Below the pieces are notes generated by a model. The model had not been told where the DNA came from. It saw nothing but the letters and a program-made list of their open reading frames with translations, and did no database searches. Of a DNA stretch of 58,688 nucleotides, positions 16,844 through 24,911 are shown in pieces. Both the position numbers and the translations under genes were made by a program. Source of the stretch: Treponema sp. (GTDB taxonomy: Bacteria; Spirochaetota; Spirochaetia; Treponematales; Treponemataceae); the NCBI GenBank assembly GCA_018385415.1, contig JAHAZA010000071.1:1-58688 (forward strand). Direction: 5' to 3'. Every line of letters starts with the position of its first letter. The stretch's first letter is position 1.

Positions 16844-19800
16844 TTAGTAATTCAACAAGTATTTTGAAGGAACTTCAACTGTTACAGCTTTTACTTCACC
16901 TTCACGGGCAAAGAGTTTAGCTGTAACTTCTTTTGAGATTTCATTTTCAAAAGAAGCGCCGTCAACTGTGATTGTACACTTGTCACCATCAGTTACTTTG
17001 TAAGTAAATGGAACTGCAAATCTTGTAAAGCTCAATGTTCCGTCTTCTGCAAATTCCTTTTTGCACAAAAGATCAGGCTTAAAGCAAAGTTTACCATCAC
17101 AGATTTTCATTCCAAGTTCACCCCAGCGAGTGATAACTTCTTCTTTTACTTGTCCAGTCATACCAGGCTGTTTTGCACCCTGCATGCTTGGTGTGTGTGA
17201 ATATGGATCAACAGGGAATGCTCCGTAAATTTCTGGTGTTTTGTTGAAGCTTAAGCCGTTACGAACTTCATAGTATGCTTTTGCAAGTTCAGCTTTTTCT
17301 GGAGTACCATCAGCTGCATCGTCGAAGTTTTCCTGGATTGCAAGCAAGAGTTTTGAAACCATGTGCCAGTAAATAGAACCCAGTCCTTCGAATGCATAGA
17401 ATGTTCCAGAACGTCCTGTAAATGATGCGTGATGGAATGTTGCTTCGTAAAGAGCAAGGATTCCTTCTGCCTGAGAACCGTCAACTTTCTTTGCGTTAAG
17501 TGCGTTAGAAAGAATTTCAGCATTTCTGAAGTCAGGATTGAAGTGACAGATTGATGAATCTACGCTGTCATTGTAAATGAGACATCCTGCATCTGGTGCT
17601 GTATAACCGTTATCAAGCTCGTTCTTGAGTGCTGCATATTTAACAGCTTCTGCTTTTGAAACTGAGTTTTTAGCAACAAAGTCAGGAAGCTCTTTTGTTG
17701 GATAGAGCATGTAAGAGTTCTGGCGTTTTTCGTACATTGCACTGTTTCTGAGAGCTGTGTACATTTCGCAAACTTCTTTTGATGAAAGCATTTTACTTGA
17801 AAGAACTGCAACCTGACCTTCAAGCATTTCCTGGAGGTAAGAAACCTTCATTGTGTCTTTGCCGATTCCAAGAATGTTGTATGAATGGAAAAGTCCGTTG
17901 TCCTTTTTGTTTGCCTTGATAGAATATTCAAGGTGGCTCATGAATACATCGATGGCAGCAAGAAGTTCATCTTTCTTGATGGATGTTGTTTTTGTGAGAA
18001 GTGAAGGATCTTTGTAGAATGCCTTGCGTTCTTTTTCAAATGCAACTCCACATGCGCGTGTAAACTGAGCACGGGCTGTGTCATTGTTAGTATTTTCTGG
18101 AGCTGTTCCTGAGTAAATCTTGAGGATTTCATCAAAGAAAGCTTTTTCTGTTTTTGGAAGTGTAAAGCTTGCATCTGGGCTTGCTGCATAAAGTCCTTTG
18201 AGGAATGAAAGCATGCGGCGGAGATAAGCTGTTGTTACGATTGAAAGTCCGTAGCCTGCAAGAGCGTTGTTAGCATCGTTCCATTCAGGGCGCTGTGTGT
18301 TCATCCAAATACCGCCACATGGTACAAAGTTAGCAAGCTTTGTAAGAACAAGCTGTAAAAGTTTTGAAGTCAATGTAACAAGGTATGGGTTTCCGTTTTT
18401 GCCCATGAGTTTTGCATCTGTTCCATATTTTTTCTGGTCAGCTTCAATTTTGTCGTTAAGGTCATAATTGAAGGCGATTGTGCTGCGTGGATTTTTTTCT
18501 ATGTCAGCATATGACTTGATGTGATATGGAATGTTTGCAGTTGTGAACAATGGTTTGTTCAAGAGAGAATTCAAAGCTTCTGGATCAAGCTGGTTCTGGA
18601 GCTCGAGAAGTTTTGAAAGGTAAATGATCTGGTGGTCATTCCAGTATCCGATGTTGCTCCATGGATTTTCTGGTTCTGGAACTTCCCAGTCGAGACCGCT
18701 TCTTGTAATACGGTATGGGTTAAATCCGTCACAGCTTGTTGCGTTTACGAATTTTGAAATCATTCCGGTTGTGTAAGAAGGGTAGCTCATTGCAAGTGCT
18801 TCCCAGTTCTGGAAGATGTCGCGCCAGTTTCCTTCGTAGTTGAGAATAGGGTTTCCAAGTGAGTCACGGAGGTTGATTGAGAACTTGTTCCATGGACGGC
18901 TTGGGTCACCGTGGCGGCGTGAGAATGAAAGAGGGAGGTATTCAAGGTAAAGTCTGTAAAGCTGGTCATCGCCAGTTGCTTTTACAGCAGCTCCAAGTTC
19001 CTTGTATGAGAATGTATCTTTTGAGCAAACCTTCTTTGCTGCTTCTACTTCGTTTGTGTTGCGGGTTGTAACGAACTTGATGAAATCTGCAGAGTGGATT
19101 GTGTTGTTTTCTACGAATACACCACCGCGCATGATGTTGAACATTACGTTTGCTTTGTGGTGCATACATGTGATGCTGTCAGCTGTGTTCTGAATACCGT
19201 CAGCGTCTCCAACATACTGGTCAAGAAGCTTCTTTCCTTCTTCGATATCTTTTGCAAGATCTTCTGCCAAGGCTTTGCGGTCAGCAAGTTTTTTCTTAAG
19301 CTCTTTGATGCGTGAAATTTCAAGCTTAGTATCAAATACCTGATACCACATTTCTTCCTGATTAGAAGCAAGGTTTAAAGTCTTAATAATGTCACAAGAA
19401 GCTCTTCCACCTTTGAGAACTTTAGTTTCAGCAATTGTCTGATTAATATCAGCATTCATCATGAACTGCTTTTCAACTGCAGGATCAAGGTAAACAGGAG
19501 CATCTATGCTGAACCAGCAAGTGTTAGCCCACAATGCTTCTGAAGGTTCTGCACGGTCTGTCAAAACTGATGAAAGGCTGAACATTGCAAGGCGGCTGTC
19601 CAGGTCAAGGTCAGTTTTCTTGTAAGCATCAAGAAGAACGCTCGAATCATTCTGAAGCTGAACAGTTGCACAAGCTGGCATAATGTTGCGGCATCCGTCA
19701 AGAATCTGAATCTGCTGAGAATCTGGACCGTTGTTGATGATGCGTGCAATACGAACAAGACCGTATTTTGCACTTGAAGTCCATTCCTGTTTGAATGTGA

Positions 19801-20224
19801 GATTTAATTCAGTGTTAATTTCTTCAAAGATGATGTGAGATCCTGCACTGTTCTTGTAAATGTTTCTCTTTACTTTGAAGGATGGAGTTGTTGCAAATGG
19901 TTCCCAGTAATATGTTGAATCAGCAGCCTTAATTTTGATTGCAGTAAAAGGACCTGCCTGATTTTTAAAGTCATCGATTTTGTCAGAAGTGTAATATGGG
20001 AAAATTGCAAAACTTGCATCTTTACGTCCGGCACTTAAAGCACCTGAAGACCAGATAAAGTTCCATATATCGCTGGAACTTGTAATTGTCATAAAGAAAG
20101 GAGGAATTGAATCGTAATTTTCAATTTTGTACCACAAATCGCCGTCGATTTTTACAACAGAACCATTAGACTGTTCTGGGGCGAGTGATTTAATCTGCTC
20201 AATTGTGCGCATGTTTGCGTTCAT
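16844..20224 (-). CDS. Large GH94-like glycoside phosphorylase/hydrolase
   Basis: 1126 residues, no signal peptide, so cytoplasmic. The N-terminal beta-sandwich contains SSGALSAGRKDASFAIFPYY, close to the SxGxxTAGRxxxxALFPYY motif of GH94 disaccharide phosphorylases. The helical-barrel region holds NTQRPEWNDANNAL, matching the DWND active-site motif of GH94 but with Glu (E647) in place of the first Asp. A C-terminal beta domain follows. At this length it is far larger than cellobiose phosphorylase (about 810) and nearer the size of beta-1,3-glucan phosphorylases such as GH149; the opposite gene is a GH16 beta-glucanase, which fits. The start at 20224 follows AGAGG. The family assignment beyond GH94-like is inferred. 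Confidence 0.8.
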   Translation of the reverse strand: MNANMRTIEQIKSLAPEQSNGSVVKIDGDLWYKIENYDSIPPFFMTITSSSDIWNFIWSSGALSAGRKDASFAIFPYYTSDKIDDFKNQAGPFTAIKIKAADSTYYWEPFATTPSFKVKRNIYKNSAGSHIIFEEINTELNLTFKQEWTSSAKYGLVRIARIINNGPDSQQIQILDGCRNIMPACATVQLQNDSSVLLDAYKKTDLDLDSRLAMFSLSSVLTDRAEPSEALWANTCWFSIDAPVYLDPAVEKQFMMNADINQTIAETKVLKGGRASCDIIKTLNLASNQEEMWYQVFDTKLEISRIKELKKKLADRKALAEDLAKDIEEGKKLLDQYVGDADGIQNTADSITCMHHKANVMFNIMRGGVFVENNTIHSADFIKFVTTRNTNEVEAAKKVCSKDTFSYKELGAAVKATGDDQLYRLYLEYLPLSFSRRHGDPSRPWNKFSINLRDSLGNPILNYEGNWRDIFQNWEALAMSYPSYTTGMISKFVNATSCDGFNPYRITRSGLDWEVPEPENPWSNIGYWNDHQIIYLSKLLELQNQLDPEALNSLLNKPLFTTANIPYHIKSYADIEKNPRSTIAFNYDLNDKIEADQKKYGTDAKLMGKNGNPYLVTLTSKLLQLVLTKLANFVPCGGIWMNTQRPEWNDANNALAGYGLSIVTTAYLRRMLSFLKGLYAASPDASFTLPKTEKAFFDEILKIYSGTAPENTNNDTARAQFTRACGVAFEKERKAFYKDPSLLTKTTSIKKDELLAAIDVFMSHLEYSIKANKKDNGLFHSYNILGIGKDTMKVSYLQEMLEGQVAVLSSKMLSSKEVCEMYTALRNSAMYEKRQNSYMLYPTKELPDFVAKNSVSKAEAVKYAALKNELDNGYTAPDAGCLIYNDSVDSSICHFNPDFRNAEILSNALNAKKVDGSQAEGILALYEATFHHASFTGRSGTFYAFEGLGSIYWHMVSKLLLAIQENFDDAADGTPEKAELAKAYYEVRNGLSFNKTPEIYGAFPVDPYSHTPSMQGAKQPGMTGQVKEEVITRWGELGMKICDGKLCFKPDLLCKKEFAEDGTLSFTRFAVPFTYKVTDGDKCTITVDGASFENEISKEVTAKLFAREGEVKAVTVEVPSKYLLNY

Positions 20225-20250
20225 GTTGAACCTCTGGATAAGTGATTTTC

Positions 20251-20266
20251 ATGCAAAAAATTGCAT
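20251..20266. promoter_or_regulatory. Inverted repeat in the GH94-like leader
   Basis: ATGCAA and TTGCAT separated by four A. It would lie in the untranslated leader of the GH94-like transcript, between the inferred start point (about 20275) and the Shine-Dalgarno, a position suited to a repressor operator. Confidence 0.35.
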
Positions 20267-20281
20267 ATTTCGGTATTAAAA

Positions 20282-20310
20282 AGAGTAATTTAGATTTATT
20301 CTGATGTCAA
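20282..20310 (-). promoter_or_regulatory. Promoter of the GH94-like gene
   Basis: Minus strand: consensus TTGACA (20310-20305), 17-bp spacer, TACTCT (20287-20282). The -10 box is weak, as would suit an activated gene. It leaves a leader of about 50 bases. Confidence 0.5.
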
Positions 20311-20334
20311 TGAATTTTCTTTACTATATATTGC

Positions 20335-20350
20335 GTGTGTAGGTACACAC
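20335..20350. promoter_or_regulatory. Palindromic site between the divergent glucan genes
   Basis: GTGTGTA-GG-TACACAC, a perfect 7-bp inverted repeat with a 2-bp centre. It sits 12 bp upstream of the GH16 -35 box and about 25 bp upstream of the GH94-like -35 box, so one bound regulator could serve both genes. Confidence 0.45.
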
Positions 20351-20361
20351 AAAATTTTTTT

Positions 20362-20390
20362 TTGCGTAATAGGAATTTTCGTGTAATAAT
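20362..20390 (+). promoter_or_regulatory. Promoter of the GH16 gene
   Basis: TTGCGT, 17-bp spacer, AATAAT (with TGT just upstream). Predicted start near 20397, leaving a leader of about 55 bases before the ATG at 20452. Confidence 0.45.
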
Positions 20391-20451
20391 GAATTATTCA
20401 GTATTTCAACAAAGTTTGTGCACCAGTATTTTTTCTGAAAAAGGAATAAAA

Positions 20452-21282
20452 ATGAAACCATTAGAAAAAGTAGCAAAGACAGTATTTGCCCTGGTTTGTT
20501 GTTCAACAATCAGCTTATCTCTTATGTCCTGCGGGGCAAAGGATACATTGCCGGAATTTGTAAAAGATGAAATGAAGCTTGTCTGGTCAGATGAATTTGA
20601 CGGACCATCAGATGAACCTAATCCTGAGGTTTGGGATTATAAAGAAGGAGCTCACGGCTGGGGAAATAACGAGCTCCAGAACTATACAAAGGACCGTGAA
20701 AATTCCTATGTAACAAATGGTACATTAAAAATTGAAGCAAAGAAAAATGAAAAAGGAAAGTGGACAAGCGCCAGACTTTTTTCTCAATATAAAAAATCGG
20801 TTGCATATGGATACATAGAAGTTCGTGCCAAAGTTCCTGTTGATAAAGGATGCTGGCCAGCAATCTGGATGCTTCCAGAAAGCAATGCATACGGCATTTG
20901 GCCTAGAAGTGGCGAAATCGATATTATGGAAGCATCTGCAAATGTGTGGGGCAATAAAGTTTACGGAACAGCTCACTGTCTTGCAGGTCACGGCGGAAAT
21001 CCAATCATTTCTGTAGGTAAAGAAATGAAGAAGATAGACAAAAAATGGCACACTTATGCAGTTAACTGGACTCCAGAAGGAATAACATGGTATTACGATG
21101 GACAGGTTTTGACAGACTATCGTAATCCTCATAACGCAGAAGATGACTGGATGGCCTGGCCTTTTGATCAGCCATTCCACTTTATCTTTAATGTTGCCAT
21201 GGGTGGAAATCTCGGCGGTGACATTGATAAAAAGCTCGAAAAATGTGTAATGGAAATAGACTACGTGAGAGTTTATGAATAA
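20452..21282 (+). CDS. GH16 beta-glucanase lipoprotein (laminarinase-like)
   Basis: 276 residues from the ATG at 20452, which follows AAGGA; the longer frame from 20335 has no signal and runs through the promoter. A lipoprotein signal ends in LMSC, so the enzyme is membrane-anchored and faces outward. The catalytic GH16 motif GEIDIMEAS is intact with nucleophile E155, D157 and acid/base E160. ELQNYTKDRENSYVTNGTLKIEA, AYGYIEVRAKVP and the terminal MEIDYVRVYE are typical of bacterial endo-beta-1,3-glucanases. It faces the GH94-like gene across a shared promoter region, suggesting outside cleavage then inside phosphorolysis of beta-glucan. Confidence 0.93.
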   Translation: MKPLEKVAKTVFALVCCSTISLSLMSCGAKDTLPEFVKDEMKLVWSDEFDGPSDEPNPEVWDYKEGAHGWGNNELQNYTKDRENSYVTNGTLKIEAKKNEKGKWTSARLFSQYKKSVAYGYIEVRAKVPVDKGCWPAIWMLPESNAYGIWPRSGEIDIMEASANVWGNKVYGTAHCLAGHGGNPIISVGKEMKKIDKKWHTYAVNWTPEGITWYYDGQVLTDYRNPHNAEDDWMAWPFDQPFHFIFNVAMGGNLGGDIDKKLEKCVMEIDYVRVYE

Positions 21283-21284
21283 AT

Positions 21285-21348
21285 AAAAAAGCTGCAGTTG
21301 TTTTTGAAGTGTAGCCTGATTATTGGACACTTTAACTGCAGCTTTTTT
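21285..21348. terminator. Bidirectional terminator between GH16 and DUF362 genes
   Basis: A perfect 15-bp stem (A6 then GCTGCAGTT at 21285-21299; AACTGCAGC then T6 at 21334-21348) around a 34-base loop. The loop contains the IS3-end-like module described at 21304-21337. It overlaps the last bases before the stop codon of the minus-strand gene. Confidence 0.88.
21304..21337. repeat. 34-bp IS3-end-like repeat, copy 1
   Basis: Begins TTGAAGTG and ends ATTATTGGACACTTTAACT. It matches copy 2 (27838-27871) at 30 of 34 positions. The pattern of TGAAGTG, C-rich tract and TTGGACA is that of IS3-family terminal repeats. No transposase is nearby. Confidence 0.65.
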
Positions 21349-22464
21349 TTACAACGCCTTCTTAACTGAAATGGCTTTTGCAGGACACATTTCCTGGCAG
21401 CAGAAGCAGGAAATACAACCCTTGCGTTGGAATACTGCTTTTTTGTTTTTTATCTTAATAATTTTTTGAGGACAGCTTTCTGCACATTTTGCACATCCGA
21501 CACATTTTTCTTTGTCCACTTTAGGGAATGACTTCAAAACTTTTGAAGCAATCTTTGCAAATGCTTTTCCTAATGGGCCAGGCATAAAATTTGAGAAGTC
21601 CAGTTTGATTGAATCAGGAATCTGAAACTGAGTAAGACCTTCAGGAATCGGGTCGCCGCAAAGTTCAATCTGATCAGGATGAGCAAGTCCGCGTTCTACA
21701 GCCTGTCTGATCATTACAATGTTGTTCGGATCAAGCTGCATCAATGTTGTTGCAAAATAATCCTGGGTATAAAAATCTTTAGCGCCAAGAAGTAACTTGA
21801 GAGGATGAGAAGTTCCTCCAGTTGGACCGTTACCTTCCATGGCATCAATGGCATCAACAATTGTAAGATCAGGTTTTACTGTCCGGGCAATTTCGAGAAG
21901 CATGTTCGAGAAGTCTTCGATGTCAGGCCACATGTAATGAAGCTGTGGCTTTTCAAGTCCTGGAATTACACCGAACAGATTTTTGATTCCAGCTGAAACA
22001 CCGGTCATAGCATGAGTTTTTAATTTACAGATATTAATAATGTAATCAGCTTCAATAATCGGAGTTATGATGTTGAAGCTGTGGTTTTTAAATCCTTCAG
22101 CTGTATTAACAGGCTTTGAAGAAAAATCATTGTTAAGTGTAAGAACATCACTTAATGAAGCCATTCCGCAGACACGGTAAATGTTCTTCATGTAGTCGGC
22201 TATGTAAGGTCCACCTGAGCTTTCGGCCAGAGTGATGTCTGTAATTCCTTTTTCGCGAAGCCAGAGAGCAACAGCGCGAACAACCATTGGATGTGTTGTT
22301 GCAGGAATAGAAGTTGGCTTGGCCATGATTAAGTTTGGCTTGATTACAACTTTCATTCCGGGGCGAAGGTCTTTTTCAACCTTCTGATCCTTCATGATTT
22401 TTGCAACCGCTGTGTTGATTTTTTCCTGATTATATTCAGGAACTTGATAGAGGCTTTGCTTCAT
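21349..22464 (-). CDS. DUF362 protein with C-terminal 2x[4Fe-4S] ferredoxin
   Basis: 371 residues, soluble. The DUF362 domain (about 30-290) includes VVIKPNLIMAKP, LAESSGGPY, INICKLKTHAMTGVSAGIKNLFG and DAIDAMEGNGPTGG. Two ferredoxin clusters follow: CVGCAKCAESCP and CISCFCCQEMCP. DUF362 proteins are iron-sulfur proteins of unknown reaction, common in anaerobes. The start follows an AGGATG Shine-Dalgarno. It is divergent from the WYL regulator, which may control it. A second, only distantly similar DUF362 protein is encoded at 53107-54228. Confidence 0.9.
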   Translation of the reverse strand: MKQSLYQVPEYNQEKINTAVAKIMKDQKVEKDLRPGMKVVIKPNLIMAKPTSIPATTHPMVVRAVALWLREKGITDITLAESSGGPYIADYMKNIYRVCGMASLSDVLTLNNDFSSKPVNTAEGFKNHSFNIITPIIEADYIINICKLKTHAMTGVSAGIKNLFGVIPGLEKPQLHYMWPDIEDFSNMLLEIARTVKPDLTIVDAIDAMEGNGPTGGTSHPLKLLLGAKDFYTQDYFATTLMQLDPNNIVMIRQAVERGLAHPDQIELCGDPIPEGLTQFQIPDSIKLDFSNFMPGPLGKAFAKIASKVLKSFPKVDKEKCVGCAKCAESCPQKIIKIKNKKAVFQRKGCISCFCCQEMCPAKAISVKKAL

Positions 22465-22546
22465 AATTACATCCTGTGAATTTGATGAACTATTCTAACA
22501 TGTTTTTTAAACAATAAAAAAGTGTTTTATAAAATTCCTTTAAATA

Positions 22547-22555
22547 TGCTAAAAT
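22547..22555 (+). promoter_or_regulatory. Extended -10, leaderless-type promoter of the WYL regulator
   Basis: TGC-TAAAAT ends six bases before the ATG at 22562. The region upstream is AT-rich with a weak -35. No Shine-Dalgarno is present. Confidence 0.6.
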
Positions 22556-22561
22556 AAAAAT

Positions 22562-23539
22562 ATGAAAGACAGAGAGGATAAAGTCAGAACTCTGCGACTT
22601 TTTCAGGTAGCAGATTATATTAAAAACAGTCATTACCCGAATGCAACGGAGCTGTGCAAAAAGTTTGAAGTATCACGAAGTACAATGATGCGTGATATTG
22701 AATTTCTTCAGACCAGATATAATGCACCCATTGAATATGATTTTGTAAACCGTGGGTATTACTATACTGACCCGACATTTACAATTCAAAGTATCATGCT
22801 TTCTGAAGGCGAGCTTATGACTGTTGCAACAATTCTGCCTTTGATGGAACAGTATAAAAACACTCCGCTGGAAGCTACTTTTAAATCAATCATGATGAAG
22901 ATGATTGAAATGTTGCCGAATAAAGTTGAGATAGATTCTCCTTTCAGTACTCATCATGTTCAGTTCATTAAAGATCCGTTGCCGGAAATTTCTGAGGCAA
23001 CATTTAATTCTGTTTTTGATTCAATCAGAAGTTCAAAGACAATGGAATTCAGCTATCGGTCTATCAGCAAACAAAGTTATACACGCCGTCGCTTTGATCC
23101 GTATAAAGTTCTCTGTCAGAAAGGTAACTGGTATGTAATCGGCTATTGTCATCTTCATGAACGATTCAATGTATACAGTCTTTCCAGAATGAAAGATGTT
23201 CAGATTTCAAATGATGCTTTCGAAATAAAAAAAGATTTTAAGCTTGAGAAATACATTGATCCTGATTTTGGAATTTGGAACAGCGATGAAAAACCAACGA
23301 AAATTGAATTGATTTTCAGTAAAGAAATAAATACATATATTCTTGAACGAACATGGCATGTAAACCAGAAATGCAAGCAGCAGAAGGATGGTTCAGTTTA
23401 TTTGACCTTCATGTCAAATCAGCTTCAGGAAACTTTGCATTGGGTTATGAGCTTTGGTTCCAGCGTACAGGTTGTAAATCCACCTGAGCTTGTTGATATG
23501 GTAAAGGAAGAAATCAAGAAACTGAAAAAAATGTATTGA
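22562..23539 (+). CDS. HTH and WYL-domain transcriptional regulator
   Basis: 325 residues. An N-terminal winged helix (ATELCKKFEVSRSTMMRDIEFLQ, about residues 26-50, in two parts) is followed by a WYL domain with GNWYVIGYCHLHERFNVYSLSRM and a C-terminal WCX-like segment. WYL domains bind nucleotides or other small ligands and often regulate stress or defence genes. It is divergent from the DUF362 gene, its most likely target, with only 97 bases between the starts. A strong terminator separates it from the chromate transporter genes. Confidence 0.9.
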   Translation: MKDREDKVRTLRLFQVADYIKNSHYPNATELCKKFEVSRSTMMRDIEFLQTRYNAPIEYDFVNRGYYYTDPTFTIQSIMLSEGELMTVATILPLMEQYKNTPLEATFKSIMMKMIEMLPNKVEIDSPFSTHHVQFIKDPLPEISEATFNSVFDSIRSSKTMEFSYRSISKQSYTRRRFDPYKVLCQKGNWYVIGYCHLHERFNVYSLSRMKDVQISNDAFEIKKDFKLEKYIDPDFGIWNSDEKPTKIELIFSKEINTYILERTWHVNQKCKQQKDGSVYLTFMSNQLQETLHWVMSFGSSVQVVNPPELVDMVKEEIKKLKKMY

Positions 23540-23557
23540 TTAAAGATGAGAGAAAAG

Positions 23558-23601
23558 AAAGCCTTCTGAAGCTGGAAAAAAATTCAGTTTCAGAAGGCTT
23601 T
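23558..23601. terminator. Bidirectional terminator after the WYL gene
   Basis: AAAGCCTTCTGAA and TTCAGAAGGCTTT form a perfect 13-bp stem with an 18-base loop between convergent genes. Confidence 0.85.
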
Positions 23602-23617
23602 TATATTTTCCTGCAAT

Positions 23618-24184
23618 TTAGAATTTGAAAATAATTCCTACGATTGCACCAAATACAAACCAGAAAAACGGATGAATCTTTTTTAATGGTTTTATTTGAA
23701 GCACACCAAAAAGTATCGTTGAAAAAATTATAAGACGCCACACAGGTGTGTAAACATTATCAACGATTTTAAAAAGTGATACCCGGCAGATTGAATAAAC
23801 AGAGACAGCAATGATTGCCGCAACTCCTGGACGGATAGCTGAAAAGGCTGATTTTACAAATCTGTTCTGATTGAATTTTGCAAAGAAAGCCGCAATCACA
23901 CAAATTACAATAATGCTAGGAAGAACGAGTCCCAGAGTTGTAATAACTCCACCAACAGGTCCCAGTGTCTGGAACCCTACATAAGTGGCCATGTTCAGCC
24001 CCAAAGGGCCCGGTGTAGATTCACTTATTGCAATCATATTTGTAAGCTGTTCCATTGTGAACCAGTCATATTTTTCTGTAAGCTCCATTAAGTAAGGAAG
24101 GGTAGCAGGACCACCACCTACAGCAAAAAGTCCGATCTTGAAAAATTCCCAGAAAAGAAGGAGTGCAAGTTTTACATCAAACAT
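23618..24184 (-). CDS. chrA: Chromate transporter, half-size subunit
   Basis: 188 residues, about six hydrophobic segments. The CHR signature appears as FKIGLFAVGGGPATLPYL and the ESTPGPLGLNMATYVGF segment, followed by the GPVGGVITTLGLVLPS motif. It is a short-chain CHR protein, and such proteins work as pairs. Its start lies inside the end of the partner gene (8-base overlap) behind a strong AAGGAGGA, so translation is coupled. The substrate could be chromate or another oxyanion. Confidence 0.9.
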   Translation of the reverse strand: MFDVKLALLLFWEFFKIGLFAVGGGPATLPYLMELTEKYDWFTMEQLTNMIAISESTPGPLGLNMATYVGFQTLGPVGGVITTLGLVLPSIIVICVIAAFFAKFNQNRFVKSAFSAIRPGVAAIIAVSVYSICRVSLFKIVDNVYTPVWRLIIFSTILFGVLQIKPLKKIHPFFWFVFGAIVGIIFKF

Positions 24185-24755
24185 TTTTATCCTCCTTATT
24201 CTTTTTTTGTGGTGGATTGTTGATTAACTCAATAATGATTCCAACAGTTGTTGCTGCAAGTACTAAAAATATTGTTGGAATTTTGAAGAACAATCCGGCT
24301 GCAAGGACAAGAGCAAATATTGCACAGCTGAGATAACTTACAATACTTTTTTTTATAAGATTAAGAACGGTATTAACCATCAGTGCACACACGACGCTTC
24401 GGATTCCCATCATGGCATGCTGAAAAATTTCGTTACCCATGATAAGCTGCAGAAACATTGCTGCAACTGTAATGATTACCAGGGACGGAGTTACCATTCC
24501 CAAAGTGGAGAAAATTCCTCCCAGCACTTTTCCTTTTTTATATCCAACAAATGTTGCGGTGTTAACTGCGATAATTCCAGGTGTGCACTGACCGATAGCA
24601 TAGCAGTCAAGAAGCTCCTCTTCTGTAACCCATTTTTTATTTTGAACAAGTTCGTGTTCCAGCATTGGAAGCATTGTAAGGCCACCACCAAAAGTAAGAC
24701 CACCGATTTTAAAGAATGACCAGTAAAGGTTTAGAAGCATTTTAAATCTATTCAT
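24177..24755 (-). CDS. chrA: Chromate transporter, half-size subunit (partner)
   Basis: 192 residues from the ATG at 24755, chosen because AGAGGA lies just upstream; the frame extends to 24782 without a ribosome site. Same CHR fold as its neighbour: FKIGGLTFGGGLTMLPML, QCTPGIIAVNTATFVGY and GGIFSTLGMVTPS. The pair probably forms a heterodimer of opposite topology, as known for short-chain CHR proteins. A leader of about 100 bases precedes it, divergent from the ppdK promoter. Confidence 0.9.
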   Translation of the reverse strand: MNRFKMLLNLYWSFFKIGGLTFGGGLTMLPMLEHELVQNKKWVTEEELLDCYAIGQCTPGIIAVNTATFVGYKKGKVLGGIFSTLGMVTPSLVIITVAAMFLQLIMGNEIFQHAMMGIRSVVCALMVNTVLNLIKKSIVSYLSCAIFALVLAAGLFFKIPTIFLVLAATTVGIIIELINNPPQKKNKEDKNV

Positions 24756-24851
24756 AAATTCCTCTGTAAAAAAATGAGACAAAATTATTGTTTATATAAT
24801 AGGAAAAGTAGTTTTTTTCTACAAGCGGATTTATAAAAATGTAGTAATTTG

Positions 24852-24880
24852 TTGACCACAAAATAGAATGTTTGTATAAT
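24852..24880 (+). promoter_or_regulatory. Strong sigma-70 promoter of ppdK
   Basis: TTGACC, 17-bp spacer, perfect TATAAT. A leader of about 25 bases with GGAGGA precedes the ATG at 24912. This is the best promoter in the window and agrees with the biased codon use of the gene. Confidence 0.85.
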
Positions 24881-24911
24881 CTTTAGTTACATATATATAT
24901 GGAGGACATTA

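Noticed and set aside
21304..21337. Complete insertion sequence
   Set aside because: Only one terminal-repeat-like module, no transposase frame within several kb, and no paired end nearby.
24783..24911. Riboswitch between chrA and ppdK
   Set aside because: The ppdK leader is only about 25 bases after a standard promoter, and no stable structure is seen.
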